The notes beneath the pieces were generated by a model. The model saw nothing but the letters and a program-made list of their open reading frames with translations. It did not search any database and was not told the DNA's origin. Below, piece after piece: positions 1 through 5,337 of a stretch of DNA of 6,998 nucleotides (the first letter of the stretch is position 1; every line of letters starts with the position of its first letter). Source of the stretch: Clostridia bacterium. GTDB taxonomy: Bacteria; Bacillota_A; Clostridia; Christensenellales; Aristaeellaceae. Made by a program: the position numbers and the translations under genes. Where the stretch lies: positions 1 through 6,998 of the forward strand of contig JAFXMP010000110.1 in NCBI GenBank assembly GCA_017530275.1, read 5' to 3'.

Positions 1-1
1 G

Positions 2-415
2 ATGAGTATCAATTTAACCTGGGAACAGACGAAGGATAAATTGAAAAATATCGATTGGGGCAGCTACAGTCAGATTCTGTTCATATCAAAAAGCATCGGG
101 ACAATCAATGCAGTTGCTTATTCCAATGGTTATGAACTGCCATGCCGTCATATTCTCTTCACACCTTTGGAAGGGACCTTTTCTTTGCCCATCAAGGAAG
201 GGATTGCATTTCATGGAACTGCTGACCCTTGGGCAGACACGCAAAAAATCCGCAATCTTGCGAAAGCGAAAAATGTCCCGCTTACCATCATTGATGATGC
301 CAATCATTCTTTGGAGACGGGAGATATTGTCGTAGATATTAAAAACTTGGAAACTGTAATGCAGCAAGTAAAGGATTATGTCATGGCTCCATCTCCTGAA
401 AGGATGAGTGATTGA
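2..415 (+). CDS. Alpha/beta hydrolase, 5'-truncated by window edge
   Basis: C-terminal 137 residues of a small serine hydrolase of the alpha/beta fold. The sequence shows a nucleophile-elbow-like SKSIG (Ser about 31; the first Gly of the usual GxSxG is Ser here), an HGTADPW segment supplying the acid (Asp about 75), and NHSLE supplying the His (about 102). These fall in the canonical Ser-Asp-His order, followed by a C-terminal helix. Members of this family that I recall run to about 190-200 residues, with an N-terminal strand and oxyanion region. Those are absent, and the ATG at position 2 has no visible upstream context, so it is probably an internal Met and the true start lies outside the window. 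The substrate cannot be read from the sequence. The next gene follows within a few bases and is probably co-transcribed. Confidence 0.8.
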   Translation: MSINLTWEQTKDKLKNIDWGSYSQILFISKSIGTINAVAYSNGYELPCRHILFTPLEGTFSLPIKEGIAFHGTADPWADTQKIRNLAKAKNVPLTIIDDANHSLETGDIVVDIKNLETVMQQVKDYVMAPSPERMSD

Positions 416-419
416 ATAC

Positions 420-1310
420 ATGGCCATGTATGTTACCGGGGACACCCATGGCGGTCAGAGTCATGGCTGGATGTCGGTAGATGGATTCATGCACCGTTTC
501 AACACAGAATCCTTTCCAGAGCAAAAAGAACTTACAAAAACAGATTATGTCGTCATCTGTGGTGGCTTTGGAGGGGTGTGGGAAACAAACCGATTTGAAG
601 TTAAAGAATCGCCTGCAGAAAAAGACGCGTTGGATTGGCTGGATAATAAGCCCTTTACTACGCTGTTTATCCCGGGAAACCATGAAAACTATGATCGGCT
701 GACAGGCTGTAAGAACGAAGCACTCATGAATTCCTGGTATTATGCCAAGATGCCCACAAAAGAAAAAGAAAAGCTTCAGCAAGGTTATCCTCGGAAGCAG
801 TGGCATGGAGGGTATGTTCGTGAATTACGCCCTTCTGCTTTTATGCTGGAGAGAGGCTATATTTTCGTAATTGACGGGAAGAACTGTTTTGCATTTGGGG
901 GAGCAAGCAGCCATGATATTCAGGATGGAATCTTGGATCCTGCAGCTTTTCCTGATGAAGCATCATTCAAACAAGCCTATAAGGCCAAACGAGGTCAAAT
1001 GTTCCGGGTAAGAGGCGTTTCCTGGTGGGACGAAGAAATGCCCTCTCAAGAAGAAATGGAAAGAGGCAGACAGAATCTTCAGGCAATTACGGCAAAACAG
1101 GGGAAAATTGATTATGTGTTTTCCCATGACGCTCCTGCGTCGGATAAGCTTTACCTGGGATATAGCGAGGTTGATGGGCTCAACCGTTACCTGGAGTCGT
1201 TAAAAGACGAAATGACCTATGATAAATGGTTCTATGGTCATCTGCATGATAACCGCAGAGTGTATGAGAACCATTATCTCTTGTATGAGCAGATCATCAG
1301 GATCTGCTGA
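420..1310 (+). CDS. Calcineurin-like metallophosphoesterase, motif II Asp replaced
   Basis: Cytosolic protein of 296 residues with the calcineurin-like phosphoesterase fold. Metal-site motifs appear in order: GDTHG (residues 7-11), ICGGFGG (46-52), GNHE (86-89), FSHDAP (about 234-239) and GHLHDN (273-278). It ends in LLYEQIIRI, a tail like that of GDTHG-type relatives. The family normally has GD in the second motif, where Asp bridges the two metals. Here the codon is GGC (Gly 49), so catalysis may be lost or changed. Between motifs I and II there is an extra His/Met-containing stretch before the conserved FPEQKELTKTDYV. I chose ATG 420 because MAMYVTGDTHG matches the usual N-terminus length; GTG 408 (overlapping the hydrolase stop) and ATG 426 are alternatives. 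No strong Shine-Dalgarno is well placed for any of them (AGGA at 401-404). Natural substrate unknown. Confidence 0.88.
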   Translation: MAMYVTGDTHGGQSHGWMSVDGFMHRFNTESFPEQKELTKTDYVVICGGFGGVWETNRFEVKESPAEKDALDWLDNKPFTTLFIPGNHENYDRLTGCKNEALMNSWYYAKMPTKEKEKLQQGYPRKQWHGGYVRELRPSAFMLERGYIFVIDGKNCFAFGGASSHDIQDGILDPAAFPDEASFKQAYKAKRGQMFRVRGVSWWDEEMPSQEEMERGRQNLQAITAKQGKIDYVFSHDAPASDKLYLGYSEVDGLNRYLESLKDEMTYDKWFYGHLHDNRRVYENHYLLYEQIIRIC

Positions 1311-1338
1311 TAATCCAACAGGAAGAAGGTAAGCAAGT

Positions 1339-1392
1339 ATGCAAAATCGCAGACAGGTGTTGGCGGAGGTCTTTTCGGATGCCTTTGAATAA
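1339..1392 (+). CDS. Possible 17-residue mini-ORF in the intergenic gap
   Basis: ATG 1339 opens a 17-codon frame, MQNRRQVLAEVFSDAFE, ending in TAA. A purine-rich GGAAGAAGG (1321-1329) sits 9 nt upstream, an acceptable Shine-Dalgarno position. It lies in the 167-nt gap between the metallophosphoesterase and the kinase. After the stop the same frame stays open without clear protein character and runs into the kinase gene. I do not recognise the peptide. It could be a leader peptide, the decayed start of a lost gene, or chance. Confidence 0.2.
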   Translation: MQNRRQVLAEVFSDAFE

Positions 1393-1477
1393 AAAGCATC
1401 TTTCACAATGCAGTATGAACAAGGGCTCTCCAGGATTAAGTTGAATCTGAGAGACCACAAAAAGGAACCAGGAGCAT

Positions 1478-2221
1478 ATGACAGAATTTCGAACAATGAT
1501 CAATGGCATCCCAGTGACTGCACATTACAGCCAACGGGCAATAGATGGCGTTTTTTTGCCCCTCCTGTACCATCTGACTGCGCTTCAACAGCAGAAAGGG
1601 AAGCGGATACTGGTTCTATTGGCTGCACCGCCGGGATGCGGGAAAACCACGCTGGGATACTTTTTGGAAAAGCTGTCCGGAGAGCGGCAAGACCTTGTGC
1701 CGATCCAAGCAATCGGGATGGATGGCTTTCACAAAAGGCAGGAATATTTGAAAAGCCATTTTGTACAGGTGGGCAGCCAGCGAGTTTCCATGGTGGAGAT
1801 CAAAGGGGCCCCCGTCACATTTGATTTACAGCGGCTGACAGAAAGCATACAGCGGGTAGCTGCCGGAGAAAAATGCGGCTGGCCTACTTATGACCGAATG
1901 CTTCATAATCCGGTGGAAAACGCTTTGCAAGTAGAAGAAAACATTGTCCTGTTGGAAGGGAATTACCTGCTGCTTGGCGAAGATGGATGGCGGGATTTAT
2001 CCGCCTATGCGGACTGCACCGTCTCCATAACCGCGGATGAAGCCCTGCTCAGATCCCGTCTGATTGACAGAAAAATCAAAACCGGGGTAGAAGAAGAAAA
2101 GGCGATCCATTTTGTGGATTTCAGCGATATGCCCAACGTGCGCTTGTGCCTGCAGAACACGATGAAGGCGCATTTTACATGGAAAATGGATGATGCAGGC
2201 GAATACTGTCTGCAGGAATAG
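1478..2221 (+). CDS. P-loop kinase of the uridine/pantothenate/fructose-kinase-like family (PRK09270 type)
   Basis: Cytosolic protein of 247 residues that probably phosphorylates a nucleoside, sugar or pantothenate-like small molecule with ATP. Walker A is APPGCGKTT (residues 50-58; Lys 56), with Ala in place of the first Gly. The family signature GMDGFH follows (80-85; the Asp is the likely catalytic base), then KGAPVTFD (109-116), WPTYDR with HNPV (about 139-149), and the strand-loop VLLEGNYLLL. The order and spacing match COG1072/PRK09270 proteins, often annotated as nucleoside triphosphate hydrolase domain or fructose-transport kinase-like. The start is supported by AAGGA (1462-1466) and GGAG (1471-1474) before ATG 1478. 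It is followed 16 nt later by the acetyltransferase gene and is likely the first gene of a three-gene operon. The exact substrate cannot be named. Confidence 0.88.
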   Translation: MTEFRTMINGIPVTAHYSQRAIDGVFLPLLYHLTALQQQKGKRILVLLAAPPGCGKTTLGYFLEKLSGERQDLVPIQAIGMDGFHKRQEYLKSHFVQVGSQRVSMVEIKGAPVTFDLQRLTESIQRVAAGEKCGWPTYDRMLHNPVENALQVEENIVLLEGNYLLLGEDGWRDLSAYADCTVSITADEALLRSRLIDRKIKTGVEEEKAIHFVDFSDMPNVRLCLQNTMKAHFTWKMDDAGEYCLQE

Positions 2222-2237
2222 AGAAAAGGATGAAATC

Positions 2238-2858
2238 ATGGATCTGTCTCAATATCAGGACAAAATCGTCCGCGTGGTGGATCAGGATGGGCGCTCATTC
2301 ACGGGGATAGCATCTGCCTACCCGACTGAATACGGGCTTCATGAATTTGACCGTGAAGAGGAAAGCGTAAAACTCAACGATTATCAGATCTTTGAATCGG
2401 ACATGGCCACAATCGAGGAACTGCCCGGTTTTTCCATCCTCCGGGCCACGGAAACCTGGCAGCAGGCGGGAGCCTATTATGTCCGCATCCAGGCCATGGC
2501 GAAAAAGCACCATATTCCCCTTCGCCAGGAATTCGATGAACATGACGGCCCGGATACAAAATACGTCGTGATTACGGACAACGATTTTCCCATCGCTACG
2601 GCGCGGATGTACCCGTTGGATGCTCACAGCATGATGATCGGGCGTGTGGTCGTGCTGCCGGAGTACAGACGCCTGGGGATCGGAACCATGGTCGTCAATG
2701 AATGCGAAACCTGGGCCGAGGAGCTTGGTTTCAGCAAAACTGTCGTCGAGAGCCGGGACAATAAAATTGCCTTCTATGAACAGATGCTCTATGAAGTTTG
2801 CGGCGAAGCTGTGGACGGAGAAACCTTCCGCTGCGTCAGAATGGAGAAACAATTATGA
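2238..2858 (+). CDS. GNAT N-acetyltransferase with N-terminal Lsm/SH3-like domain
   Basis: Protein of 206 residues with two parts. Residues 1 to about 62 (MDLSQYQDKIVRVVDQDGRS onward, with FTG, acidic loops and KLNDYQIFESDMATIEEL) resemble a small Lsm/SH3-like beta barrel of the kind found as short stand-alone proteins in Clostridia. Residues about 80-206 are a GNAT domain: the acetyl-CoA pyrophosphate loop is RRLGIG (144-149) in VVVLPEYRRLGIGTMVV, and a later NKIAFYEQMLYEV matches the usual NxxAxxFYExxGF end of the fold. The start is ATG 2238 because AAAGGA (2225-2230) lies 7 nt upstream; longer versions from 2190 would overlap the kinase and lack such a site. The stop overlaps the next start as ATGA, implying translational coupling. 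The acceptor substrate is unknown. Confidence 0.88.
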   Translation: MDLSQYQDKIVRVVDQDGRSFTGIASAYPTEYGLHEFDREEESVKLNDYQIFESDMATIEELPGFSILRATETWQQAGAYYVRIQAMAKKHHIPLRQEFDEHDGPDTKYVVITDNDFPIATARMYPLDAHSMMIGRVVVLPEYRRLGIGTMVVNECETWAEELGFSKTVVESRDNKIAFYEQMLYEVCGEAVDGETFRCVRMEKQL

Positions 2859-4015
2859 AAACCATATTCAATCATCACGACATCACCCGCGATGCCTGCA
2901 TGCTTCACGGCCCGTTGGCCCATCACGGCTATGATTGGTGGTGGCATTCCTTTACAGCGCAGGATGCTGAAACCGGTGAGGACAAGCCGTTCTTTATCGA
3001 GTTCTTTGTCTGCAATCCCGCGCTGGGAGAGGATGCGCCGGTATTCGGCCAGCTGCCTGCCAATCAGCAGGCAGGGAAACGCCCTTCCTACCTGATGGTA
3101 AAGGCCGGCACGTGGGGCGAAGACGCCTGCCAGCTGCACCGTTTCTTTGGCTGGAAGGATGTCGTCCTGCACGGAGACGCCCCATACAGCATCCGGGCGG
3201 CGGATTGCCTGGCCTGCGAAACGGTCCTGAAGGGCAGCATCGTCCTGTCGGCGGAGGAAGCTGCGGCCCATCCGGAATGGATGTGCGACGCAGGGAGCAT
3301 GCAATGGGATTTGACGGTTGACAAGCAGATCGCCTTCAATGTTGGTTATGGCGCGAGCAAGCCCCTGAGGGACGCTGAGGCTTTCGCCATGTACTGGCAT
3401 GCGGAGGGTATGAAAAGCGCCTACAGCGGGACCGTTACGTTCAACGGAAGGCTATATATCGTTATGCCTGAAAAGTCCTACGGTTATGCGGACAAGAACT
3501 GGGGCAGGGACTTCACCACGCCCTGGGTGTGGCTGTCCTCCAATTGCCTGGTAAGCAAAAAGACAGGAAAGCAGCTCCAGAACAGCGTCTTTGACATCGG
3601 CGGCGGCAGGCCGAAAATCTACTTTGTTCCGCTGGACCGCAGGCTGCTGGGCGTCTTCTGGTATGAGGGGAAGGCGTACGATTTCAATTTTTCCAAGCTG
3701 CATCTGATGGTCAAAACAGCTTTCCACTTTGAAGAACATGCAGACGAAGTGATCTGGCATGTACGGCAGGAAAACATTCACGCCGTCATGGAAACCGAGG
3801 TCCACTGCCTGAAAAAGGACATGCTGCTGATCAACTATGAAGCGCCGGACGGCAACAGGCGTCATAATCGCTTGTGGAATGGCGGCAACGGCTGGGGCAC
3901 GGTGAAGCTGTATGAAAAGCAGAACGATCAGCTGGTGCTGATCGACGAGGTGGAAGCATCCCATATCGGCTGCGAGTATGGCGAATATGATCATGAGGGC
4001 GCGTATCAAGATTAA
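2855..4015 (+). CDS. Tocopherol-cyclase-like (lipocalin-superfamily) protein
   Basis: Protein of 386 residues with no signal peptide or membrane helix visible. Features that recall the tocopherol cyclase family (PF14249) and the related AttH/CrtC beta-barrel clan are an aromatic N-terminus with YDWWWHSFT (26-34), FFIEFFVCNP (46-55), the hallmark-like YGYADKNWGRDFTTPWVWLSS (209-229), and a Gly-rich NGGNGWG (342-348) near the C-terminus. The family folds as two lipocalin-like barrels and binds or cyclises lipophilic substrates in plants. Anaerobic Clostridia make no tocopherol, so the function here is open; a lipid, isoprenoid or other hydrophobic ligand is an inference only. The start is ATG 2855, which overlaps the GNAT stop, with GGAG at 2843-2846. 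The in-frame upstream ATG at 2798 lies deep inside the GNAT gene and is less likely. Confidence 0.75.
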   Translation: MKTIFNHHDITRDACMLHGPLAHHGYDWWWHSFTAQDAETGEDKPFFIEFFVCNPALGEDAPVFGQLPANQQAGKRPSYLMVKAGTWGEDACQLHRFFGWKDVVLHGDAPYSIRAADCLACETVLKGSIVLSAEEAAAHPEWMCDAGSMQWDLTVDKQIAFNVGYGASKPLRDAEAFAMYWHAEGMKSAYSGTVTFNGRLYIVMPEKSYGYADKNWGRDFTTPWVWLSSNCLVSKKTGKQLQNSVFDIGGGRPKIYFVPLDRRLLGVFWYEGKAYDFNFSKLHLMVKTAFHFEEHADEVIWHVRQENIHAVMETEVHCLKKDMLLINYEAPDGNRRHNRLWNGGNGWGTVKLYEKQNDQLVLIDEVEASHIGCEYGEYDHEGAYQD

Positions 4016-4018
4016 GAT

Positions 4019-4075
4019 TCCAACGAGATTTTACGAAGCTGGCAGCGAGGAAAGCACCGAAGAAGCTGCTTAAAG
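4019..4075 (+). repeat. Repeat copy A: fossil gene tail upstream of the TIGR04076 gene
   Basis: A 57-nt segment that aligns without gaps to 4675-4731, with 46 of 57 positions identical by hand count. Read in the frame of CCA ACG AGA it encodes PTRFYEAGSEESTEEAA and a TAA at 4071-4073. About half of the differences between the copies are synonymous in this frame, so it is probably the remnant 3' end of a once-coding gene. The frame can be followed back to an ATG at 3993 inside the preceding gene. Next comes an AAAGCAAGAAAGGAAAA block that supplies the Shine-Dalgarno of the downstream gene. Confidence 0.75.
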
Positions 4076-4088
4076 CAAGAAAGGAAAA
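4072..4088 (+). promoter_or_regulatory. Shared 17-nt Shine-Dalgarno block, copy A
   Basis: AAAGCAAGAAAGGAAAA is identical to 4769-4785. Its AAAGGA (4080-4085) lies 7 nt before ATG 4093 and fixes that start. The same block serves the nitroreductase gene, showing that both genes sit behind related leader sequence. Confidence 0.8.
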
Positions 4089-4092
4089 GAAT

Positions 4093-4503
4093 ATGCGGCA
4101 CGAATGCAAAATCACGGTCATCGACAAGAAATGCTTTACGGATTTCCAGGCGCAGTACCTGGCCGATCCCAAGTCCGGCCCCTGCCCGTTTTTTAACGTG
4201 GGCGATACCTTTCTGCTCAAGCGCACCCCGCAGCAGGATGATTTTTATCACCTGATGAACGGCAAGTTCTGCGGCGAAGCCTGGGACGCCATCAGCCGGT
4301 ATGTGTACACGGCTTTGCAGGGCGGTTCCATCATGAAGGGCTGGACCAATGACGACCGCATGATGATCGCCTGCTGCAACGACGGCACCCGGCCGGTCAT
4401 TTTCAAGATCGAACGTATCGACATCCCGGAGAATGACGAGGAGCGGGAGTGGCTGGCGAAACAGGATTTCAGAAATACTGCCAATGACGCCTATACGGGG
4501 TGA
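4093..4503 (+). CDS. TIGR04076 family protein
   Basis: Small cytosolic protein of 136 residues with the pattern I associate with TIGR04076: ITVIDK at the start, GPCPFFNVGDTF (29-40), FCGEAWDAI (59-67), LQGGS (75-79), W at 84, and the hallmark IACCNDGTRPVIFKIERI (92-109). The conserved Cys residues (31, 60, 94, 95) could form a metal or redox site, but this is not established as far as I know, and the family has no assigned function. The length is near the upper end for the family because of a charged C-terminal tail. ATG 4093 is supported by AAAGGA 7 nt upstream. It stands 77 nt after the tocopherol-cyclase-like gene and may be read from the same transcript. Confidence 0.88.
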   Translation: MRHECKITVIDKKCFTDFQAQYLADPKSGPCPFFNVGDTFLLKRTPQQDDFYHLMNGKFCGEAWDAISRYVYTALQGGSIMKGWTNDDRMMIACCNDGTRPVIFKIERIDIPENDEEREWLAKQDFRNTANDAYTG

Positions 4504-4519
4504 GCTGAGGTGGGATTTG

Positions 4520-4573
4520 ATGGAGGAAAAGTCATGGATTATTCATGACCGAATCATTGCTTTACATAAATAG
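4520..4573 (+). CDS. Possible 17-residue mini-ORF with strong Shine-Dalgarno
   Basis: ATG 4520 opens MEEKSWIIHDRIIALHK followed by TAG. GAGGTG at 4507-4512, a near-perfect anti-16S complement, lies 7 nt upstream, and the frame begins 16 nt after the TIGR04076 stop. The peptide is not recognised. It may be a small protein, a leader peptide or the clipped start of a lost gene. A hairpin (4531-4549) lies inside it. Confidence 0.3.
   Translation: MEEKSWIIHDRIIALHK
4531..4549. other. Short hairpin inside the 4520 mini-ORF
   Basis: GTCATG (4531-4536) and CATGAC (4544-4549) form a perfect 6-bp inverted repeat, extended to 8 pairs by one G-T wobble and one A-T, with a 3-nt loop TTA. No T-run follows, so it is not a standard terminator. 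It could be an operator-like site or chance. Confidence 0.3.
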
Positions 4574-4623
4574 AGCCTGGCACCTTATCGTAATACCATA
4601 TAAATCAAGGCTTTAAAGAAGTA

Positions 4624-4663
4624 ATTGTGGATTTTTCGGCATTTTCATTGTGGGTTTTTCGGC
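4624..4663. repeat. Two-copy direct repeat, 23-nt period
   Basis: ATTGTGGATTTTTCGGC (4624-4640) recurs with a single change (ATTGTGGGTTTTTCGGC) at 4647-4663, separated by ATTTTC. It sits just upstream of repeat copy B and is T-rich on this strand. No coding or regulatory role is evident. Confidence 0.7.
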
Positions 4664-4674
4664 TGTTTTGTTAC

Positions 4675-4731
4675 TCCAACAGGATTTTATGAAGCTGACA
4701 GCGAATAAATCGCCGAAGAGGCCGATTAAAG
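4675..4731 (+). repeat. Repeat copy B: fossil gene tail upstream of the nitroreductase gene
   Basis: Gap-free partner of 4019-4075 (46 of 57 identical by hand count). In the same frame it reads PTGFYEADSE, then an in-frame TAA, then IAEEAD and the same terminal TAA as copy A. The internal stop shows that this copy no longer encodes the intact tail. It is followed by a 37-nt hairpin insert and then the shared Shine-Dalgarno block. Confidence 0.75.
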
Positions 4732-4768
4732 GAGCTGTGAACAGCAAAAAAACATTTCACAGCCACTC
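4732..4768. repeat. 37-nt palindromic insert flanked by AAAG
   Basis: Relative to copy A, copy B carries 37 extra bases between TTAAAG and AAAGCAAG, so AAAG (4728-4731 and 4769-4772) flanks the insert on both sides like a short target duplication. GCTGTGAA (4734-4741) pairs with TTCACAGC (4756-4763) across a 14-nt A-rich loop, and the insert begins GAG and ends CTC. It may be a tiny mobile palindrome or a regulatory hairpin in the nitroreductase leader. Confidence 0.5.
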
Positions 4769-4785
4769 AAAGCAAGAAAGGAAAA
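4769..4785 (+). promoter_or_regulatory. Shared 17-nt Shine-Dalgarno block, copy B
   Basis: Identical to 4072-4088. Its AAAGGAAAA ends 1 nt before ATG 4787, with the AGG core 5-7 nt upstream, fixing the nitroreductase start. Confidence 0.8.
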
Positions 4786-4786
4786 T

Positions 4787-5284
4787 ATGAACGAGATTTT
4801 TCATCGCGTAAGCGTCCGAAAGTTTGAGCAAAAGCCGGTGGAGCAGGAAAAGATCCTGCAGATCCTGCGTGCCGGGATGCAGGCACCCTCCACCGGGGAT
4901 CAGCGCCCGTGGGAATTTTATGTGGTGACCAACCGGGAAAAGATCGTGGCGCTGTCCAAATGTCACAAGTACGCGGGCTGCGCGGCCAATGCCCCTGTGG
5001 TCATCGTGCCGGTGTATCGGAAGGAGGGCGTTTGGCTGCCGGAATATGAGCAGATAGACATGGCCATCGCCCAGGAAAACATCTGGCTGGAAACAGATTC
5101 TCTTGGCCTGGGCGGCGTGTGGCTGGGTATCGCGCCTCAGCAGGAGCGGATGGACAAGGTGGCTGAAATTCTGGATTTACCGGATAACGTTACCGCGTTT
5201 TCCATTTTTGCGCTGGGATATCCGGCGGAGCATCACAGCCAGGAAGACCGTTTCGATGCATCCCGAATTCACTTTGTGGAATAA
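4787..5284 (+). CDS. Nitroreductase family protein (FMN-dependent oxidoreductase)
   Basis: Complete protein of 165 residues. The N-terminus RVSVRKF (7-13) supplies the usual Arg-x-Ser-x-Arg FMN-phosphate contacts, APSTGDQRPWEF (33-44) is the conserved flavin-binding loop (APSAGNQQPWEF-type), and DMAIAQENIWLETDSLGLGGVWLG (91-114) is the long helix and Gly-rich turn of the fold. It ends with a FALGYPAE-type strand. Such proteins act as homodimers in the cytosol and use NAD(P)H through FMN to reduce nitro, quinone, enone or similar groups; the substrate here is unknown. The length is typical of the short clostridial subgroup. The leader contains repeat copy B and a hairpin insert, and a GC-rich hairpin follows the stop. 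Confidence 0.92.
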   Translation: MNEIFHRVSVRKFEQKPVEQEKILQILRAGMQAPSTGDQRPWEFYVVTNREKIVALSKCHKYAGCAANAPVVIVPVYRKEGVWLPEYEQIDMAIAQENIWLETDSLGLGGVWLGIAPQQERMDKVAEILDLPDNVTAFSIFALGYPAEHHSQEDRFDASRIHFVE

Positions 5285-5288
5285 TGCT

Positions 5289-5314
5289 GCGGCCTGTAAA
5301 CAGAAACGGGCCGC
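5289..5314 (+). terminator. GC-rich hairpin after the nitroreductase gene
   Basis: GCGGCCTGT (5289-5297) pairs with ACGGGCCGC (5306-5314) as nine pairs, including one T-G wobble, around an 8-nt loop. It begins 4 nt after the nitroreductase stop. The sequence after it is AT-rich but has no clean T-run, so it may be a weak terminator or a 3'-end stabiliser rather than a strong stop. Confidence 0.45.
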
Positions 5315-5337
5315 GCAAATTAGAATTTAGGGGGGAA

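Noticed and set aside
1314..1337. TCCAACAGGA and AAGCAAG here, as a possible third shortened copy of the leader repeat
   Set aside because: Only a 10-nt and a 7-nt match to copy B, with the middle missing; chance cannot be excluded.
1378..1403. GATGC...GCATC with TTT after it as a terminator of the metallophosphoesterase gene
   Set aside because: The stem is short, mismatched and mostly A-T, and the T-run has only three bases.
1408..1824. + strand open frame overlapping the kinase start
   Set aside because: It shares most of its length with the kinase gene in another frame, has no recognisable protein character and lacks a convincing ribosome site.
2295..2852. Minus-strand open frame opposite the GNAT gene
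   Set aside because: Shadow of a GC-rich coding gene with a recognised family on the + strand.
4561..4604. Promoter for the nitroreductase gene (TTTACA, TATAAA, and a TGGCAC resembling a sigma-54 -24 box)
   Set aside because: Spacing between the boxes is wrong for both sigma-70 and sigma-54 types (no TTGC -12 element).
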